DNA of 64,000 nt from Providencia alcalifaciens DSM 30120 (GCF_000173415.1 NZ_ABXW01000019.1:62001-126000); one strand, 5' to 3'. Positions 26,260-37,340 are shown, counted from the stretch's first letter. The notes: generated by a model not told the origin, from the letters alone. Made by a program: numbers and translations.

Positions 26260-27669
26260 ATGGCTAAAAAACCCTCCTCAGATTACAAGACAAACCCACC
26301 GCGCGATCAGCAAATGGAAGGATTAAAACTTCCACCGCACTCTATCGAAGCGGAACAGTCTGTATTGGGGGGACTGATGTTGGACAACGAACGTTGGGAC
26401 ACCGTATCCGAGCGTGTCACTTCAGCCGATTTTTTTAGCCGCCCTCACCGTACTATCTTCGGGCAAATGCAAATCCTGCTGGAGCAGGGCAAGCCGATTG
26501 ACTTGATCACATTGTCAGAATCCCTTGAGCAACAGGGTGAATTGGACAGTGTGGGGGGCTTTGCATACTTAGCCGAATTATCAAAAAACACCCCAAGTGC
26601 GGCGAACATCAATGCTTATGCGGATATCGTCCGTGAACGTGCAATTGTACGCGATATGATTTCTGTCGCTAATGACATCGCGGACGCGGGGTATGATCCT
26701 CAAGGGCGTAGTAGTGAAGATTTATTAGATTTCGCAGAGTCCAAAGTTTTCCAAATTGCGGAATCGCGAGCGAATAAAGATGAAGGTCCAAAAGGGATTG
26801 AAGCAATCTTGTCGGAAACGGTTGAAAAAATTGAACAACTCTATCAGCAACCTCACGACGGGGTGACTGGGGTTTCTACTGGTTACCAAGATTTAGACAA
26901 GAAAACCGCAGGGTTACAAGGTTCTGACTTAATTATTGTTGCTGCACGTCCATCAATGGGTAAAACCACATTTGCGATGAACTTATGTGAAAATGCGGCA
27001 ATGACCGAAGAAAAGCCAGTTCTTATCTTCAGCTTAGAGATGCCCGGTAACCAGATCATGATGCGTATGTTAGCGTCACTTTCCCGTGTCGACCAAACTC
27101 GTATTCGTACAGGGCAGCTTGATGATGAAGATTGGGCACGCATCTCGAGCACCATGGGCATATTGATGGAAAAACGTAATATGTATATCGATGACTCTTC
27201 GGGACTCACACCAACGGAAGTACGTTCTCGCGCACGGCGAATCTACCGTGAACATGGTGGATTAAGTCTGATCATGATCGATTACCTACAGTTAATGCGT
27301 GTGCCTGCTTTGTCGGATAACCGAACGTTAGAAATTGCAGAAATTTCTCGCTCTCTCAAAGCATTAGCTAAAGAATTGAATGTACCTGTTGTCGCGCTTT
27401 CTCAGCTAAACCGTAGTTTGGAGCAACGTGCGGATAAACGCCCAGTGAACTCCGACTTACGTGAATCAGGCTCCATCGAGCAAGATGCTGACTTAATTAT
27501 GTTTATCTATCGTGACGAGGTCTATCATGACAACAGCGACCTCAAAGGGGTTGCTGAAATTATTTTAGGTAAACAGCGTAATGGTCCTATCGGGACGGTA
27601 AGATTGACGTTTAATGGGCAGTGGTCGCGGTTTGATAATTATGCGGGACCGGCCTACGACGACGAATAA
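26260..27669 (+). CDS. dnaB: Replicative DNA helicase
   Basis: A 469-residue DnaB. The N-terminal primase-interacting domain begins PPHSIEAEQSVLGGLMLDNERW, a linker helix follows, and then the RecA-like motor with Walker A ARPSMGKTTFAMNL (from about residue 229), Walker B-region LIMIDYLQLMR, the arginine-containing SQLNRSLEQRADKRPVNSDLRESGSIEQDADLIMF, and the end SRFDNYAGPAYDDE identical in style to E. coli. The hexamer unwinds DNA at the replication fork. ATG 26260 matches the E. coli start; the frame is open 16 codons further up. A palindromic repeat lies just downstream. Confidence 0.97.
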   Translation: MAKKPSSDYKTNPPRDQQMEGLKLPPHSIEAEQSVLGGLMLDNERWDTVSERVTSADFFSRPHRTIFGQMQILLEQGKPIDLITLSESLEQQGELDSVGGFAYLAELSKNTPSAANINAYADIVRERAIVRDMISVANDIADAGYDPQGRSSEDLLDFAESKVFQIAESRANKDEGPKGIEAILSETVEKIEQLYQQPHDGVTGVSTGYQDLDKKTAGLQGSDLIIVAARPSMGKTTFAMNLCENAAMTEEKPVLIFSLEMPGNQIMMRMLASLSRVDQTRIRTGQLDDEDWARISSTMGILMEKRNMYIDDSSGLTPTEVRSRARRIYREHGGLSLIMIDYLQLMRVPALSDNRTLEIAEISRSLKALAKELNVPVVALSQLNRSLEQRADKRPVNSDLRESGSIEQDADLIMFIYRDEVYHDNSDLKGVAEIILGKQRNGPIGTVRLTFNGQWSRFDNYAGPAYDDE

Positions 27670-27677
27670 CCTAACCT

Positions 27678-27806
27678 CGTCATACTTTACACTGTGGCGT
27701 TGTTGGCTGCGTTCGCTAACCTGAGTCACATACTTGTGTATGCTCCTAGGGATAGCTTCGTTTACCGCCTTGCTACAGTTCAAACTATTTAGAGCTTATA
27801 CGTATA
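27678..27806. repeat. Dispersed palindromic intergenic repeat between dnaB and alr
   Basis: The roughly 130-bp sequence begins GTCATACTTTACACTGT, has the core TTGGCTGCGTTCGCTAACC...ACATACTTGTGTATG...GATAGCTTCG, and ends ACAGTTCAAACTATTTAGAG. It is imperfectly palindromic (outer ACTGT/ACAGT, inner CATAC/GTATG). From memory it matches a family of short non-coding repeats (GTCATACTTCAAGTTG-type) found between genes in Serratia, Yersinia, Photorhabdus and relatives. Only this one copy is in the window, so its repeat status rests on that recollection. Confidence 0.6.
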
Positions 27807-27860
27807 GAAGATTAAAGATTAAATAAGTTAAATTTTAAAATGAATAATTAAGAGGAAGAA

Positions 27861-28943
27861 ATGAAAGCGGCAACAGCATTAATAAACCGCCGCGCTCTGC
27901 GACACAACTTGCAACGGGTTAGAGAATTGGCGCCGAATAGCCGTCTGATTGCAGTTGTTAAAGCAAACGCTTATGGTCATGGATTAATTGGGGTTGGCAC
28001 AGAAATTCAAGGGAGCGTCGACGGATTTGGTGTTGCACGTTTAAATGAAGCTTTGCTTCTTAGACATCAAGGCGTGACAAAACCGATTGTTTTATTAGAG
28101 GGTTTCTTTGAGCAATCTGATTTGCAGTTGATGGTGGAATATCACATCGATACGGTGATCCACTGCGTTGAACAACTGGAAATGCTGGAAAGTGCACAGC
28201 TCGCTAAAAAAATTAAAGTCTGGATGAAACTCGATACCGGTATGCACCGCCTTGGTATTCTTCCTCAACATGCAGAGAGTTTTTACCAGCGTCTACAAAG
28301 CTGTAGCAACGTTGATTTACCTATCAATATTGTTAGTCATTTCTGTCAGGCTGATGCGCCTGAGCTTCCCACAACTCAGAAGCAAATCGAATGTTTTCAA
28401 CAGTTTGTTTCTGACAAGCCCGGTGAGAAATCTATCGCTGCTTCCGCAGGGATTCTGTTATGGCCTGAAGCTCATTATGACTGGGTTCGTCCGGGTATCA
28501 TGATGTATGGCGCCTCCCCGCAAGAAGGCAAAAGTGCAGCTAGCTTCGGTTTATTGCCAGTGATGACGCTAAAGTCCACTTTGATTGCAGTCAGAGAACA
28601 TTCGGCAGGGCAGTGTGTTGGTTATGGTGAAACATGGTGCAGTGAACGTAATACCCGCCTTGGCGTGGTAGCAATTGGCTACGGAGATGGTTATCCACGT
28701 AACGTACCATCGGGGACACCAGTTCTTGTAAATGGACGAAAAGTGCCAATTATTGGGCGAATTTCCATGGACATGACTGTCGTGGATTTAGGTCCAGATG
28801 CCACCGATAAAGTGGGGGATGATGTCATTCTCTGGGGAAATGCTCTGCCAGTAGAAGAAATTGCCACACAAACAGGCATTATTAACTATGAACTTCTAAC
28901 GAAATTAACCTCTAGAGTCGCAATGGAATATGTAGACGAATAG
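27861..28943 (+). CDS. alr: Alanine racemase, biosynthetic
   Basis: A 360-residue PLP enzyme making D-alanine for peptidoglycan. The PLP lysine is K34 in [11 protein letters not shown], the standard position. Further blocks are [37 protein letters not shown] and the second-domain motif [15 protein letters not shown] carrying the catalytic Tyr, then [29 protein letters not shown] lies just before the ATG. It is followed closely by tyrB (64 bp), so the two may be co-transcribed as in the conserved dnaB-alr-tyrB order. Confidence 0.96.
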   Translation: MKAATALINRRALRHNLQRVRELAPNSRLIAVVKANAYGHGLIGVGTEIQGSVDGFGVARLNEALLLRHQGVTKPIVLLEGFFEQSDLQLMVEYHIDTVIHCVEQLEMLESAQLAKKIKVWMKLDTGMHRLGILPQHAESFYQRLQSCSNVDLPINIVSHFCQADAPELPTTQKQIECFQQFVSDKPGEKSIAASAGILLWPEAHYDWVRPGIMMYGASPQEGKSAASFGLLPVMTLKSTLIAVREHSAGQCVGYGETWCSERNTRLGVVAIGYGDGYPRNVPSGTPVLVNGRKVPIIGRISMDMTVVDLGPDATDKVGDDVILWGNALPVEEIATQTGIINYELLTKLTSRVAMEYVDE

Positions 28944-29007
28944 GTTTTAAAGGGTTATTTTCACTAGACAAAAGCAATAAAGAAAACCTACAAGTGGGAG
29001 ATATCCT

Positions 29008-30201
29008 GTGTACCAACATGTTGATGCTTATCCGGGCGATCCAATCTTATCGCTGATGGATGAATTTAATAAAGATACTCGTGAAGGCAAAATTAACCTG
29101 AGTATTGGTCTTTATTATGATGCAGAAGGGAAAACCCCTGAGCTGGAAACCGTCGGCACAGCGAAAGCTGCTCTGAGCAAACTTCCAGCAAGTGCATCGT
29201 TATATCTGCCAATGGAAGGTTTGAAAGATTACCGTACTGAATTACAAAAATTAGTATTTGGTGCAGATTGCCCACTGATTGCACAAGAGCGTATTGCAAC
29301 CGTACAAACCATCGGTGGCTCCGGTGCCCTGAAAATTGGCGCAGATTTTTTACACCATTATTTCCCAAATTCTGAAGTTTGGTGCAGTAACCCGACATGG
29401 GAAAACCACGCTTCTATTTTCTCTGGTGCAGGTACAAAAGTTCATTACTACCCTTACTTTGATGAAAAGACCAAAGGGGTTAAGTTTGATGAAATGCTGG
29501 AAACTTTCAAAAAGTTACCAGAAAACAGCATTATCTTAATGCACCCATGCTGCCATAACCCAACGGGCTCCGATTTAACACCGGCTCAATGGGATGAAGT
29601 GACAAAAGTGGCACTTGAACACAAATTGATTCCATTCTTAGACATCGCGTATCAAGGTTTTGCTGAAGGGATCAATGAAGATGCTTACGCCATTCGCGCA
29701 ATGGTTAAAGCGGGCTTACCTGTCTTTGTAAGCAACTCATTCTCCAAAATCTTTGGTATCTATGGAGAACGTGCGGGCGGTTTATCCGTTATCTGTAAGG
29801 ATAAAGATGAGCGTGACCGTGTGTTAGGTCAGCTGAAAGCGGGTGTTCGTCGCCTGTATTCAAGCCCACCGTCTAATGGTGCAAAGATTGTGGCTGCGGT
29901 ACTCACTGATAGCCAGCAAAAAGCGAAATGGTTGGAAGAAGTCGAAGAGATGCGTCTGCGTATTCTTGAGATGCGAACTGTACTCGTGGATGAGCTGAAA
30001 AAAGCTCTGCCAAACAAAAACTTCGACCATTTATTAAAACAGCGCGGTATGTTTAGTTACACTGGGTTCTCTCAACAGCAAGTTGATCGCTTGAAAGACG
30101 AATTTGCGGTTTACTTGGTTGGAACTGGTCGTGTGTGTATGGCTGGTGTGAATCGCCATAATGTGAAACGCATTGTGGAAGCATTTGCGGCTGTGAGCTA
30201 A
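29008..30201 (+). CDS. tyrB: Aromatic amino acid aminotransferase
   Basis: A 397-residue class I aminotransferase making tyrosine, phenylalanine and leucine from their keto acids. The PLP lysine is K247 in [17 protein letters not shown], the E. coli TyrB position, with [10 protein letters not shown]-type loop ([16 protein letters not shown]) and the end [15 protein letters not shown]. The start is GTG ([14 protein letters not shown]), with GGGAG seven bases upstream. I saw no TyrR box in the 64-bp gap after alr. AspC is a paralogue, but gene order and the N-terminus support TyrB. Confidence 0.94.
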   Translation: MYQHVDAYPGDPILSLMDEFNKDTREGKINLSIGLYYDAEGKTPELETVGTAKAALSKLPASASLYLPMEGLKDYRTELQKLVFGADCPLIAQERIATVQTIGGSGALKIGADFLHHYFPNSEVWCSNPTWENHASIFSGAGTKVHYYPYFDEKTKGVKFDEMLETFKKLPENSIILMHPCCHNPTGSDLTPAQWDEVTKVALEHKLIPFLDIAYQGFAEGINEDAYAIRAMVKAGLPVFVSNSFSKIFGIYGERAGGLSVICKDKDERDRVLGQLKAGVRRLYSSPPSNGAKIVAAVLTDSQQKAKWLEEVEEMRLRILEMRTVLVDELKKALPNKNFDHLLKQRGMFSYTGFSQQQVDRLKDEFAVYLVGTGRVCMAGVNRHNVKRIVEAFAAVS

Positions 30202-30224
30202 TAACAAATTGTTATTTAAGCATT

Positions 30225-30255
30225 AAAAAGGGGGAACAGTGTGTTCCCCTTTTTG
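30225..30255 (+). terminator. Bidirectional terminator between tyrB and uvrA
   Basis: AAAAAGGGGGAACA (from 30225) pairs with TGTTCCCCTTTTT (to 30254) with one bulged G. Both flanking genes converge here. Confidence 0.85.
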
Positions 30256-30268
30256 TATTCAGACTTAT

Positions 30269-33103
30269 TTAGTATCCACGAGCTAGGATCGGTTTTAAAA
30301 AGCGTGCTGTATGGGATTTTTCACATTCAGCAACTTCCTCTGGGGTTCCAGAAATTAAAATCTCACCGCCTCCACTACCACCTTCCGGTCCTAAATCAAC
30401 AATCCAGTCTGCCGTTTTGATGACATCTAAGTTATGCTCGATAACCACGATGGTATTACCTTGGTCTCGTAACTGATGCAGGACGACTAACAGCTGTTGA
30501 ATATCGGCAAAATGCAGTCCTGTGGTTGGTTCATCCAAGATATAGATGGTTTGCCCTGTTCCTCGTTTAGATAACTCGCGAGCTAATTTCACGCGTTGAG
30601 CTTCACCGCCAGATAATGTGGTGGCGGATTGACCTAAACGAATATATGACAAGCCAACATCCATCAGGGTTTGTAGCTTACGAGCCAGAGCAGGAACAGC
30701 ATCAAAGAACTCACGAGACTCTTCGATGGTCATATCCAGCACTTCATGGATACTTTTACCTTTATATTTAATTTCTAAGGTTTCGCGGTTATAGCGTTTG
30801 CCTTTACATTGGTCACACGGCACATACACATCCGGCAAGAAATGCATTTCAACTTTAATCACGCCATCGCCTTGACAAGCCTCACAGCGCCCACCTTTCA
30901 CGTTAAAGCTAAAACGCCCTGGGTTATAGCCACGAGTACGTGATTCTGGTACACCAGCGAATAGCTCGCGGATCGGCGTAAATATCCCTGTGTAAGTTGC
31001 AGGGTTTGAACGAGGCGTTCGTCCAATAGGGCTCTGGTCGATGTCGATAACTTTATCGAAATGCTCTAAACCTTCGACATGAGCATAAGGTGCAGGGTTA
31101 ATCACCGTTGCACCATTCAATTGGCGCTGCGCAATTGGGAATAACGTATCATTAATCAGCGTTGACTTTCCTGAGCCTGAAACCCCTGTAATACACGTAA
31201 ATAAGCCAACGGGAATCGTTAAGGTGACATTCTTCAGGTTGTTACCCGTTGCGCCAACGACGGTGAGCACTTTATCTTTATTAAAAGGAACGCGAGCTTG
31301 TGGGATCTCAATTCGGCGTTCTCCACTCAAGAATTTACCTGTTAGAGATTCTGGATTAGAAACAATATCGTCCAGTGTACCTTGTGCTACGATTTGCCCA
31401 CCATGAACCCCCGCACCGGGTCCAATATCAATCACATGGTCAGCGGCACGAATCGCATCTTCGTCATGCTCAACTACAATCACGGTATTGCCGAGATTAC
31501 GCAGGTGAACCAGCGTTTCGAGTAAGCGGTCATTATCCCGTTGATGTAATCCGATTGACGGTTCATCTAACACATACATGACACCAACCAGACCCGCACC
31601 AATTTGGCTAGCCAAACGAATACGCTGAGCTTCGCCACCGGATAACGTCTCTGCGGAACGGGAAAGCGTTAAATAATTCAGACCCACGTTAACTAAGAAC
31701 CTTAGACGATCGCTGATTTCTTTCAGTACTTTTTCAGCGATTTGAGCTCGCTGCCCGCTGAGTTTTAAGTTTTGGAAAAATTCCATCGCATGACCAATGC
31801 TGTAGTCAGCAATTTCTGGCAGTGTTGTATTTTCTACAAACACAAAACGGGCTTCTTTACGTAGGCGGGTTCCGCCACAAGTTACACAAGGGCGATTGCT
31901 AATGTATTTAGCCAATTCCTCGCGCACCGCAGTAGATTCTGTTTCTTTATAGCGGCGCTCCATATTGTTAAGAACGCCTTCGAATGGATGGTGACGTACG
32001 GTGATATCGCCACGATCGTTACGGTATTTAAACTCAATGCTTTCTTTACCTGAGCCATATAAAATCACTTTTTGAATGGCTGGGCTGAGTGACTCATAAG
32101 GCGCTTCAACATCAAATTTGTAGTGCTCACCTAATGACATGAGCATTTGAAAATAATAGAAATTACGACGATCCCAACCGCGAATTGCACCGCCCGCGAG
32201 AGAGATTTCTGTATTTTGAAGCACACGCTCAGGGTCAAAGAACTGCTGAACCCCTAAACCGTCACAACTTGGGCAAGCCCCGGCCGGATTATTGAAAGAG
32301 AACAGGCGTGGCTCTAACTCCATCATGCTATAGCCACACACCGAGCATGCAAAATTGGCGGAGAACACGAGCTCTTCGGCTTTCGGGTCGTCCATATCGG
32401 CGACAACTGCAGTACCACCCGAAAGTTCTAGTGCAGTTTCAAAGGATTCAGCAAGTCGCTGAGCAATATCCTCACGCACTTTGAAGCGGTCAACGACTAC
32501 TTCAATGGTATGTTTTTTCTGTAATTCAAGCTTTGGTGGATCGGATAAGTCACAAACTTCACCATCAATACGGGCGCGGATATAGCCTTGACTCGCCAAG
32601 TTATCGAGTAACTTAACATGCTCACCTTTACGCTCTTTTACCACAGGGGCAAGCAGCATCATTCTACTGTCAGTGGGTTGTGCGAGAACGTTATCCACCA
32701 TTTGGCTGACAGTTTGCGCGGCTAGCGGAATATTATGATCAGGGCAGCGAGGTTCACCAACACGGGCAAACAGCAAACGCAGATAATCATGAATTTCAGT
32801 AATTGTCCCGACAGTTGAACGCGGGTTATGAGAAGTCGATTTTTGTTCAATGGAGATAGCGGGGGATAGCCCTTCAATATGGTCGACATCTGGCTTTTCC
32901 ATTAAGGATAAGAACTGACGAGCATAAGCGGATAGAGACTCAACATAACGACGCTGACCTTCGGCATAGAGGGTATCAAAGGCAAGGGATGACTTCCCTG
33001 AGCCAGATAGCCCCGTAATAACTATCAGCTTGTCTCGGGGGATGATGAGATTGATGTTTTTTAGGTTATGCGTGCGAGCGCCGCGGACTTCGATATTCTC
33101 CAT
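30269..33103 (-). CDS. uvrA: Excinuclease ABC subunit A
   Basis: A 944-residue UvrA, the damage sensor of nucleotide excision repair. It has two ABC ATPase halves: Walker [10 protein letters not shown] at residues 31-39 and GVSGSGKST in the second half, each with an LSGGEAQR signature. Zinc modules are seen as CSVCGY...CPSCDGLG and [27 protein letters not shown] (paired CxxC). Length agrees with E. coli UvrA (940). It is divergent from ssb, with a LexA box in the shared promoter region, so it should be SOS-induced. Confidence 0.97.
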   Translation of the reverse strand: MENIEVRGARTHNLKNINLIIPRDKLIVITGLSGSGKSSLAFDTLYAEGQRRYVESLSAYARQFLSLMEKPDVDHIEGLSPAISIEQKSTSHNPRSTVGTITEIHDYLRLLFARVGEPRCPDHNIPLAAQTVSQMVDNVLAQPTDSRMMLLAPVVKERKGEHVKLLDNLASQGYIRARIDGEVCDLSDPPKLELQKKHTIEVVVDRFKVREDIAQRLAESFETALELSGGTAVVADMDDPKAEELVFSANFACSVCGYSMMELEPRLFSFNNPAGACPSCDGLGVQQFFDPERVLQNTEISLAGGAIRGWDRRNFYYFQMLMSLGEHYKFDVEAPYESLSPAIQKVILYGSGKESIEFKYRNDRGDITVRHHPFEGVLNNMERRYKETESTAVREELAKYISNRPCVTCGGTRLRKEARFVFVENTTLPEIADYSIGHAMEFFQNLKLSGQRAQIAEKVLKEISDRLRFLVNVGLNYLTLSRSAETLSGGEAQRIRLASQIGAGLVGVMYVLDEPSIGLHQRDNDRLLETLVHLRNLGNTVIVVEHDEDAIRAADHVIDIGPGAGVHGGQIVAQGTLDDIVSNPESLTGKFLSGERRIEIPQARVPFNKDKVLTVVGATGNNLKNVTLTIPVGLFTCITGVSGSGKSTLINDTLFPIAQRQLNGATVINPAPYAHVEGLEHFDKVIDIDQSPIGRTPRSNPATYTGIFTPIRELFAGVPESRTRGYNPGRFSFNVKGGRCEACQGDGVIKVEMHFLPDVYVPCDQCKGKRYNRETLEIKYKGKSIHEVLDMTIEESREFFDAVPALARKLQTLMDVGLSYIRLGQSATTLSGGEAQRVKLARELSKRGTGQTIYILDEPTTGLHFADIQQLLVVLHQLRDQGNTIVVIEHNLDVIKTADWIVDLGPEGGSGGGEILISGTPEEVAECEKSHTARFLKPILARGY

Positions 33104-33451
33104 TTACCACTTCCCGAATGAATTGATAGTGAACAAAAATAAACTTGGCAGTACGAATAAACGAAAGAGCAAGTATTAACGAACAAGTTAGTATTGCACA
33201 AAATTTGCTGAATGGATATACAGTATATGTGCTCTTTATATTTCATTCCAGAGGGTGAAGATGACAACTTATCTGTAGTGTGAATAATTAGCGTCTATAC
33301 TAAAAACCAGTAATGCAGATTTCACTTAAATTTGGAAAGCGCTTCGCAACTTCTCATCAAGCAATCTCAATTTATGGTGCAATACAGATAGGTCGTGTTA
33401 AACTTCACGGTCAGTCCAGAGATTAAAAATTCAATGCATCAGGAGTAACAA
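33104..33451. promoter_or_regulatory. uvrA/ssb divergent promoter region with LexA box at 33208-33223
   Basis: The site at 33208-33223 reads CTGAATGGATATACAG, flanked by TA. It fits the LexA pattern CTGT-N8-ACAG with one change and is almost identical to the reverse complement of the E. coli uvrA-ssb SOS box as I remember it. The rest of the 348 bp holds the promoters for uvrA (-) and ssb (+) and a long ssb leader. No small gene was recognised. Confidence 0.85.
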
Positions 33452-33970
33452 ATGGCCAGCAGAGGCGTAAATAAAGTAATTCTTATCGGTAACTTAGGAC
33501 AAGATCCAGAAATCCGTTATATGCCTAACGGCGGAGCTGTCGCTAACCTGACTCTGGCAACTTCTGAAAGTTGGCGTGACAAGCAAACCGGTGAAATGCG
33601 TGAAAAAACAGAATGGCACCGTGTTGTTATTTTCGGCAAATTAGCGGAAGTTGCCGGCGAATATCTGAAAAAAGGTTCACAAGTTTATATTGAAGGTTCA
33701 CTGCAAACACGTAAATGGCAAGACCAAAGTGGTCAAGATCGTTACAGCACCGAAGTTGTGGTGAATATCGGCGGTTCAATGCAAATGTTGGGTGGTCGTG
33801 GTGGTGATGCACCATCACAAGGTCAAAGCGGCGGACAAGGCAGTTGGGGTCAACCACAACAGCCACAAGCAGCGCAACAGTTCAGTGGCGGCGGCGCAGC
33901 ACCAGCGCGTTCACCAGCACCACAATCGAATGAACCACCAATGGATTTTGATGACGATATCCCGTTCTAA
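33452..33970 (+). CDS. ssb: Single-stranded DNA-binding protein
   Basis: A 172-residue SSB. The N-terminal OB fold (about 1-112) begins [20 protein letters not shown] and includes [19 protein letters not shown] and [15 protein letters not shown] Gly/Gln/Pro-rich disordered linker follows and the acidic tip is MDFDDDIPF, which recruits repair and replication partners. The protein binds ssDNA as a tetramer. It is divergent from uvrA across a LexA box, as in E. coli, and followed by a strong terminator. AGGAG precedes the ATG. Confidence 0.97.
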   Translation: MASRGVNKVILIGNLGQDPEIRYMPNGGAVANLTLATSESWRDKQTGEMREKTEWHRVVIFGKLAEVAGEYLKKGSQVYIEGSLQTRKWQDQSGQDRYSTEVVVNIGGSMQMLGGRGGDAPSQGQSGGQGSWGQPQQPQAAQQFSGGGAAPARSPAPQSNEPPMDFDDDIPF

Positions 33971-34000
33971 TTTTTCTATTAGAAAATTAAAGTCATTAAA

Positions 34001-34032
34001 TAAAGCCCTTAAATTTAAGGGCTTTATTTTTT
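34001..34032 (+). terminator. ssb terminator
   Basis: TAAAGCCCTTAAA (34001-34013) pairs perfectly with TTTAAGGGCTTTA (34014-34026), followed by TTTTTT. The palindrome has no mismatch. Confidence 0.9.
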
Positions 34033-34232
34033 ATGGAAAACTTAATTCAAGTTATCACAACACAACAATATTTTGTGATGCGTCTCTCATTTGAAATCCG
34101 CAACCAAGAAAAACGAAAAAAAGGGTTGTGAAGGTTAGGATTTTATGGTTTCTTAAATGCAGCAAACACAATAACGAAAAATCAGACAGACTTTAACTAG
34201 ACAGAATTAAATTACAGGAAAACCCCGTGAAA

Positions 34233-34322
34233 ATGACTGCTAACCGTTCAAACCTACTACTTACCGCGCCACTAGCCGCGGTAGTCGTGCGTGTGGTGGT
34301 GGTCGTGGGCTTAGCGCCGTAA
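34233..34322 (+). CDS. ivbL: ilvBN operon leader peptide
   Basis: A 29-residue peptide, MTANRSNLLLTAPLAAVVVR then VVVVVGLAP. Leu and Val codons are dense (CTA CTA CTT, and GTA GTC GTG CGT GTG GTG GTG GTC GTG), as in E. coli IvbL. Ribosome stalling at these codons when Val- or Leu-tRNA is short prevents formation of the downstream terminator and lets transcription enter ilvB. The peptide has no other known role. ACAGGAAAACC precedes the start; a GTG two codons upstream is possible. Confidence 0.92.
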   Translation: MTANRSNLLLTAPLAAVVVRVVVVVGLAP

Positions 34323-34345
34323 CGGGAACAAATCACGCGATTTAG

Positions 34346-34380
34346 AAACCCCGCCGGCGCAAACCGAGCGGGGTTTTTTT
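34346..34380 (+). promoter_or_regulatory. ilvB attenuator (leader terminator)
   Basis: AAACCCCGC (34346-34354) pairs with GCGGGGTTT (34368-34376), followed by T through 34380. It lies between the leader peptide stop and ilvB, the correct place for a transcription attenuator. A competing antiterminator should pair with the leader-coding Val region, which I did not fold. Confidence 0.9.
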
Positions 34381-34426
34381 ATGACCTAAAACTCGGATCC
34401 GCAGGCTAGTGAAGGAATAAAAAATT

Positions 34427-36124
34427 ATGAGCGAGTCGGGCACAACATCACCACAAAAAACCTGTTTTACAGGCGCAGAATTAATCGTCCATTTGTTGGA
34501 AGAACATGGAATTACTCTTGTTTCTGGGATTCCGGGCGGGGCGGCATTGCCATTCTACGATGCACTGGGACAGAGCAAAAAAATTCGTCACATACTGGCG
34601 CGCCATGAGCAAGGTGCTGGCTTCATTGCGCAAGGAATCGCACGTAGCACAGGTAAAGCCGCGGTCTGTATTTCTTCAAGTGGTCCCGGTGCTACGAACT
34701 TAGTCACTGCCATTGCGGATGCCAAACTGGACTCTATTCCATTGGTTTGCATCACTGCGCAGGTGCCTTCCTCTATGATTGGTACTGATGCATTTCAGGA
34801 AGTGGACACTTACGGTATTTCAATTCCGATTACTAAGCATAATTATTTGGTGCGGAGTATCGAAGAGTTGCCTCGGGTTATCTGCGAAGCCTTTCGCATC
34901 GCTGAATCAGGGCGTCCGGGACCTGTTTGGATTGATATTCCGAAAGATGTTCAAACAGCAACCATTGAATTAGAGACCTTGCCAGAGGTTTTACCGAAGG
35001 ATAAAACACCAAGCTTCGATATGGAGAAAGTGATCCAAGCGGCGGAGATGATCAACCGAGCTAAGCGGCCAGTGCTTTATTTTGGTGGTGGGGTGATTAG
35101 CTCAGACTCGACTGCGACGGCTATCGCATTTGCAGAAAAAGCCTCGTTACCAACCACGATGACGTTGATGGCTTTAGGAACCATTCCAATGCGCCATCCG
35201 CTGTATTTGGGTATGTTGGGTATGCATGCGGCGCGTAGTACTAATATGGTAATGGAAGAGTCTGATTTACTGATTGTTATTGGTGCACGTTTTGACGATC
35301 GTGCGATTGGTAAAGCAGAAAAGTTTTGTCCAAATGCCAAAATTATTCATGTGGATATCGATAAAGCTGAAATCAGTAAAATTAAGCGTCCTGATATTGC
35401 GATTCATGCGGATGCAGGGCAAATCTTAGAATTACTGCTGCCATTAGTTGAGCGTAATGATCGTCAAGAATGGGTACAGCAAGTTAATGATCTGAAAACT
35501 CATTATCCGCTGAATTTAGCGAATGCGGATGATCCGTTAGATCACTATGGTTTAGTCTTAGCGACGGCAAGAGCTGCGGGTGAAGAGGCGATTGTAACAA
35601 CAGATGTGGGGCAGCATCAGATGTGGGCTGCACAAGTTTACCCATTATCGCGTCCTCGCCAATGGTTGACGTCAGGTGGTTTGGGTACGATGGGCTTTGG
35701 ATTACCTGCCGCCATTGGTGCTGCCTTAGCTCACCCAGATAAAACTATCGTGTGTTTTTCTGGCGATGGTAGCTTGATGATGAATATTCAGGAATTAGCT
35801 ACTGCTGCCGAGCATCAGTTAAACATTAAAATTATTTTAATGAATAACCAAGCATTGGGAATGGTGTACCAGCAGCAAGATCTGTTTTTTGAAAATCGGA
35901 TATTTGCTGCAGCTTATCCTTATCAGACGGATTTTATTAAGATTGCTTCTGGGTTTGGTTTCCAAACGTGTGATTTGAATAATGAGACCGATCCTGAAAT
36001 GGCGCTGGAAGCGATTATGAACACTAAAGGACCGTGCTTAATTCATGCCTTGATTGATGTGAATCAGAAGGTATATCCAATGGTTCCTCCTGGTGCCGCT
36101 AATATTGATATGATCGGAGCGTAA
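34427..36124 (+). CDS. ilvB: Acetolactate synthase I, large subunit
   Basis: A 565-residue thiamine-diphosphate enzyme joining pyruvate (or 2-oxobutyrate) in valine, leucine and isoleucine synthesis. The N-terminal domain has the catalytic Glu in [15 protein letters not shown]; the central domain contains [14 protein letters not shown]; the ThDP/Mg motif is [42 protein letters not shown]. Isozyme I is indicated by the Val/Leu leader and by the neighbour ilvN, which starts two bases after the stop. Control is by attenuation, and CRP control is known for E. coli ilvBN. Confidence 0.96.
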   Translation: MSESGTTSPQKTCFTGAELIVHLLEEHGITLVSGIPGGAALPFYDALGQSKKIRHILARHEQGAGFIAQGIARSTGKAAVCISSSGPGATNLVTAIADAKLDSIPLVCITAQVPSSMIGTDAFQEVDTYGISIPITKHNYLVRSIEELPRVICEAFRIAESGRPGPVWIDIPKDVQTATIELETLPEVLPKDKTPSFDMEKVIQAAEMINRAKRPVLYFGGGVISSDSTATAIAFAEKASLPTTMTLMALGTIPMRHPLYLGMLGMHAARSTNMVMEESDLLIVIGARFDDRAIGKAEKFCPNAKIIHVDIDKAEISKIKRPDIAIHADAGQILELLLPLVERNDRQEWVQQVNDLKTHYPLNLANADDPLDHYGLVLATARAAGEEAIVTTDVGQHQMWAAQVYPLSRPRQWLTSGGLGTMGFGLPAAIGAALAHPDKTIVCFSGDGSLMMNIQELATAAEHQLNIKIILMNNQALGMVYQQQDLFFENRIFAAAYPYQTDFIKIASGFGFQTCDLNNETDPEMALEAIMNTKGPCLIHALIDVNQKVYPMVPPGAANIDMIGA

Positions 36125-36126
36125 TT

Positions 36127-36411
36127 ATGGTATTTGAACATCATCCAATCGCCTTAGAATTAATTGTTCGTAACCATCCGGGCGTCATGTCACATATTTG
36201 TGGGTTGTTTGCTCGTCGAGCATTTAACGTGGATGGCATTTTGTGTATGCCAATTAAAGATAAGGACGAAAGTAGAATCTGGTTATTAGTTCAGAAAGAT
36301 GAACGCTTATCTCAGATGGTTAACCAAGTTGAAAAGCTAGAAGATGTCCGTGAAGTGCGTTTTAGCGATGACCTTCGCGTATTTGAAATTATGCAGGATT
36401 ATGTGCAGTAA
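36127..36411 (+). CDS. ilvN: Acetolactate synthase I, small regulatory subunit
   Basis: A 94-residue ACT-domain protein ([34 protein letters not shown]), similar in length to E. coli IlvN (96). It binds valine and gives feedback inhibition and full activity to IlvB. It lies two bases after ilvB, so translation is probably coupled. A short GCCTAC/GTAGGC hairpin (36431-36449) follows and may mark the transcript end. Confidence 0.96.
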   Translation: MVFEHHPIALELIVRNHPGVMSHICGLFARRAFNVDGILCMPIKDKDESRIWLLVQKDERLSQMVNQVEKLEDVREVRFSDDLRVFEIMQDYVQ

Positions 36412-36430
36412 TTCTTAATGAGCATGATTG

Positions 36431-36449
36431 GCCTACAGGGATGGTAGGC
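36431..36449. terminator. Weak hairpin between convergent ilvN and XRE regulator
   Basis: GCCTAC (36431-36436) and GTAGGC (36444-36449) form a 6-bp stem without a clear T-run. Position between converging genes suggests a terminator, but structure is weak. Confidence 0.35.
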
Positions 36450-36456
36450 TGATAAA

Positions 36457-37014
36457 TTAAACGCCATCACTTAAATGAGCATAGGTCATCACGACAGTGG
36501 CATGGACATCCCCTTCAATACATAAATAAGCGTGAGGGAAATCTCCGCTGAAGGCATAAAAATCCCCAGCGTCAAGTACCACACTATGTTCATCGTCCAA
36601 TCGCAGCATTAAGGAACCTGAGTGCACCATAATATGCTCATGGGTACCCACCATGTGGGCGGGACTGTTAATAATCGCGCCTCTCTTCATACTTAGCTGC
36701 CAGATCTCAGACACATTTCCCATGCTAATGCGGAATTTAAATTGTTCTAAATAGTCGCCTTCGAGTGGTGTCGATTTTACTAAATAGGGATAGGATTCAT
36801 TTTGGCGTGTAAATAAATCACTGAGAGGAAAACGTAGTGCGGCAGCTATGGATTCTAAAGTGTCGATACGCGGGTTCGAATCTCCCGATTCAAGCTTAGA
36901 GAGGGCGGCTTTAGAAATACCGGATAAGTGTGATAGCTCACTGAGAGACAAATTTCTCGCTTGGCGCAATAAACGAACTTTCTGACCAATTTTTATATTT
37001 ATTTTATTTTCCAT
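36457..37014 (-). CDS. XRE-cupin transcriptional regulator
   Basis: A 185-residue regulator. The N-terminal XRE helix-turn-helix (KVRLLRQARNLSLSELSHLSGISKAALSKLESGDSNPRIDTLESIAAAL, about residues 11-60) is joined to a C-terminal cupin barrel (about 105-175: GTHEHIMVHSGSLMLRLDDEH, LDAGDFYAFSGDFPHAYLC). This design is found in repressors that sense small metabolites. It is divergent from an MFS transporter gene, so it probably controls that transporter. The ligand is not evident. Confidence 0.85.
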   Translation of the reverse strand: MENKINIKIGQKVRLLRQARNLSLSELSHLSGISKAALSKLESGDSNPRIDTLESIAAALRFPLSDLFTRQNESYPYLVKSTPLEGDYLEQFKFRISMGNVSEIWQLSMKRGAIINSPAHMVGTHEHIMVHSGSLMLRLDDEHSVVLDAGDFYAFSGDFPHAYLCIEGDVHATVVMTYAHLSDGV

Positions 37015-37340
37015 GATATTACTTTCCTACATCTAGCTTCCATGAACTCTAATTTCTGCTGCCAATTCTAACATCTTAAATATGAAATGTCAGAAATTCG
37101 ATATTATGAAAATAATATTTTGCTGGTAGATGATAAATGGAAAGATAAATTTTTAATGCATTGTTGTAAATATAATATTTCTTATTTTTGAGTGTCTTAT
37201 TTTGTTGATTAAATTCGTGGTATAATTTATTTGCATTATTCTGATAGATAAACATACAACAGCTTTTTATTTCAATTAAATAATAATATTTTGGAGTTTA
37301 TATCCGCTGGGTGATTCTAATTTAGCGGATTAATACAAAA
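37015..37340. other. Divergent promoter region, regulator/MFS transporter
   Basis: The 326 bp are very AT-rich. A perfect TATAAT at 37221-37226 is a good -10 candidate for the transporter, although no convincing -35 box sits at the right distance. AAAATAATATTTT (near 37109-37121) is an AT-only palindrome that could be an operator. No gene was seen. Confidence 0.35.
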
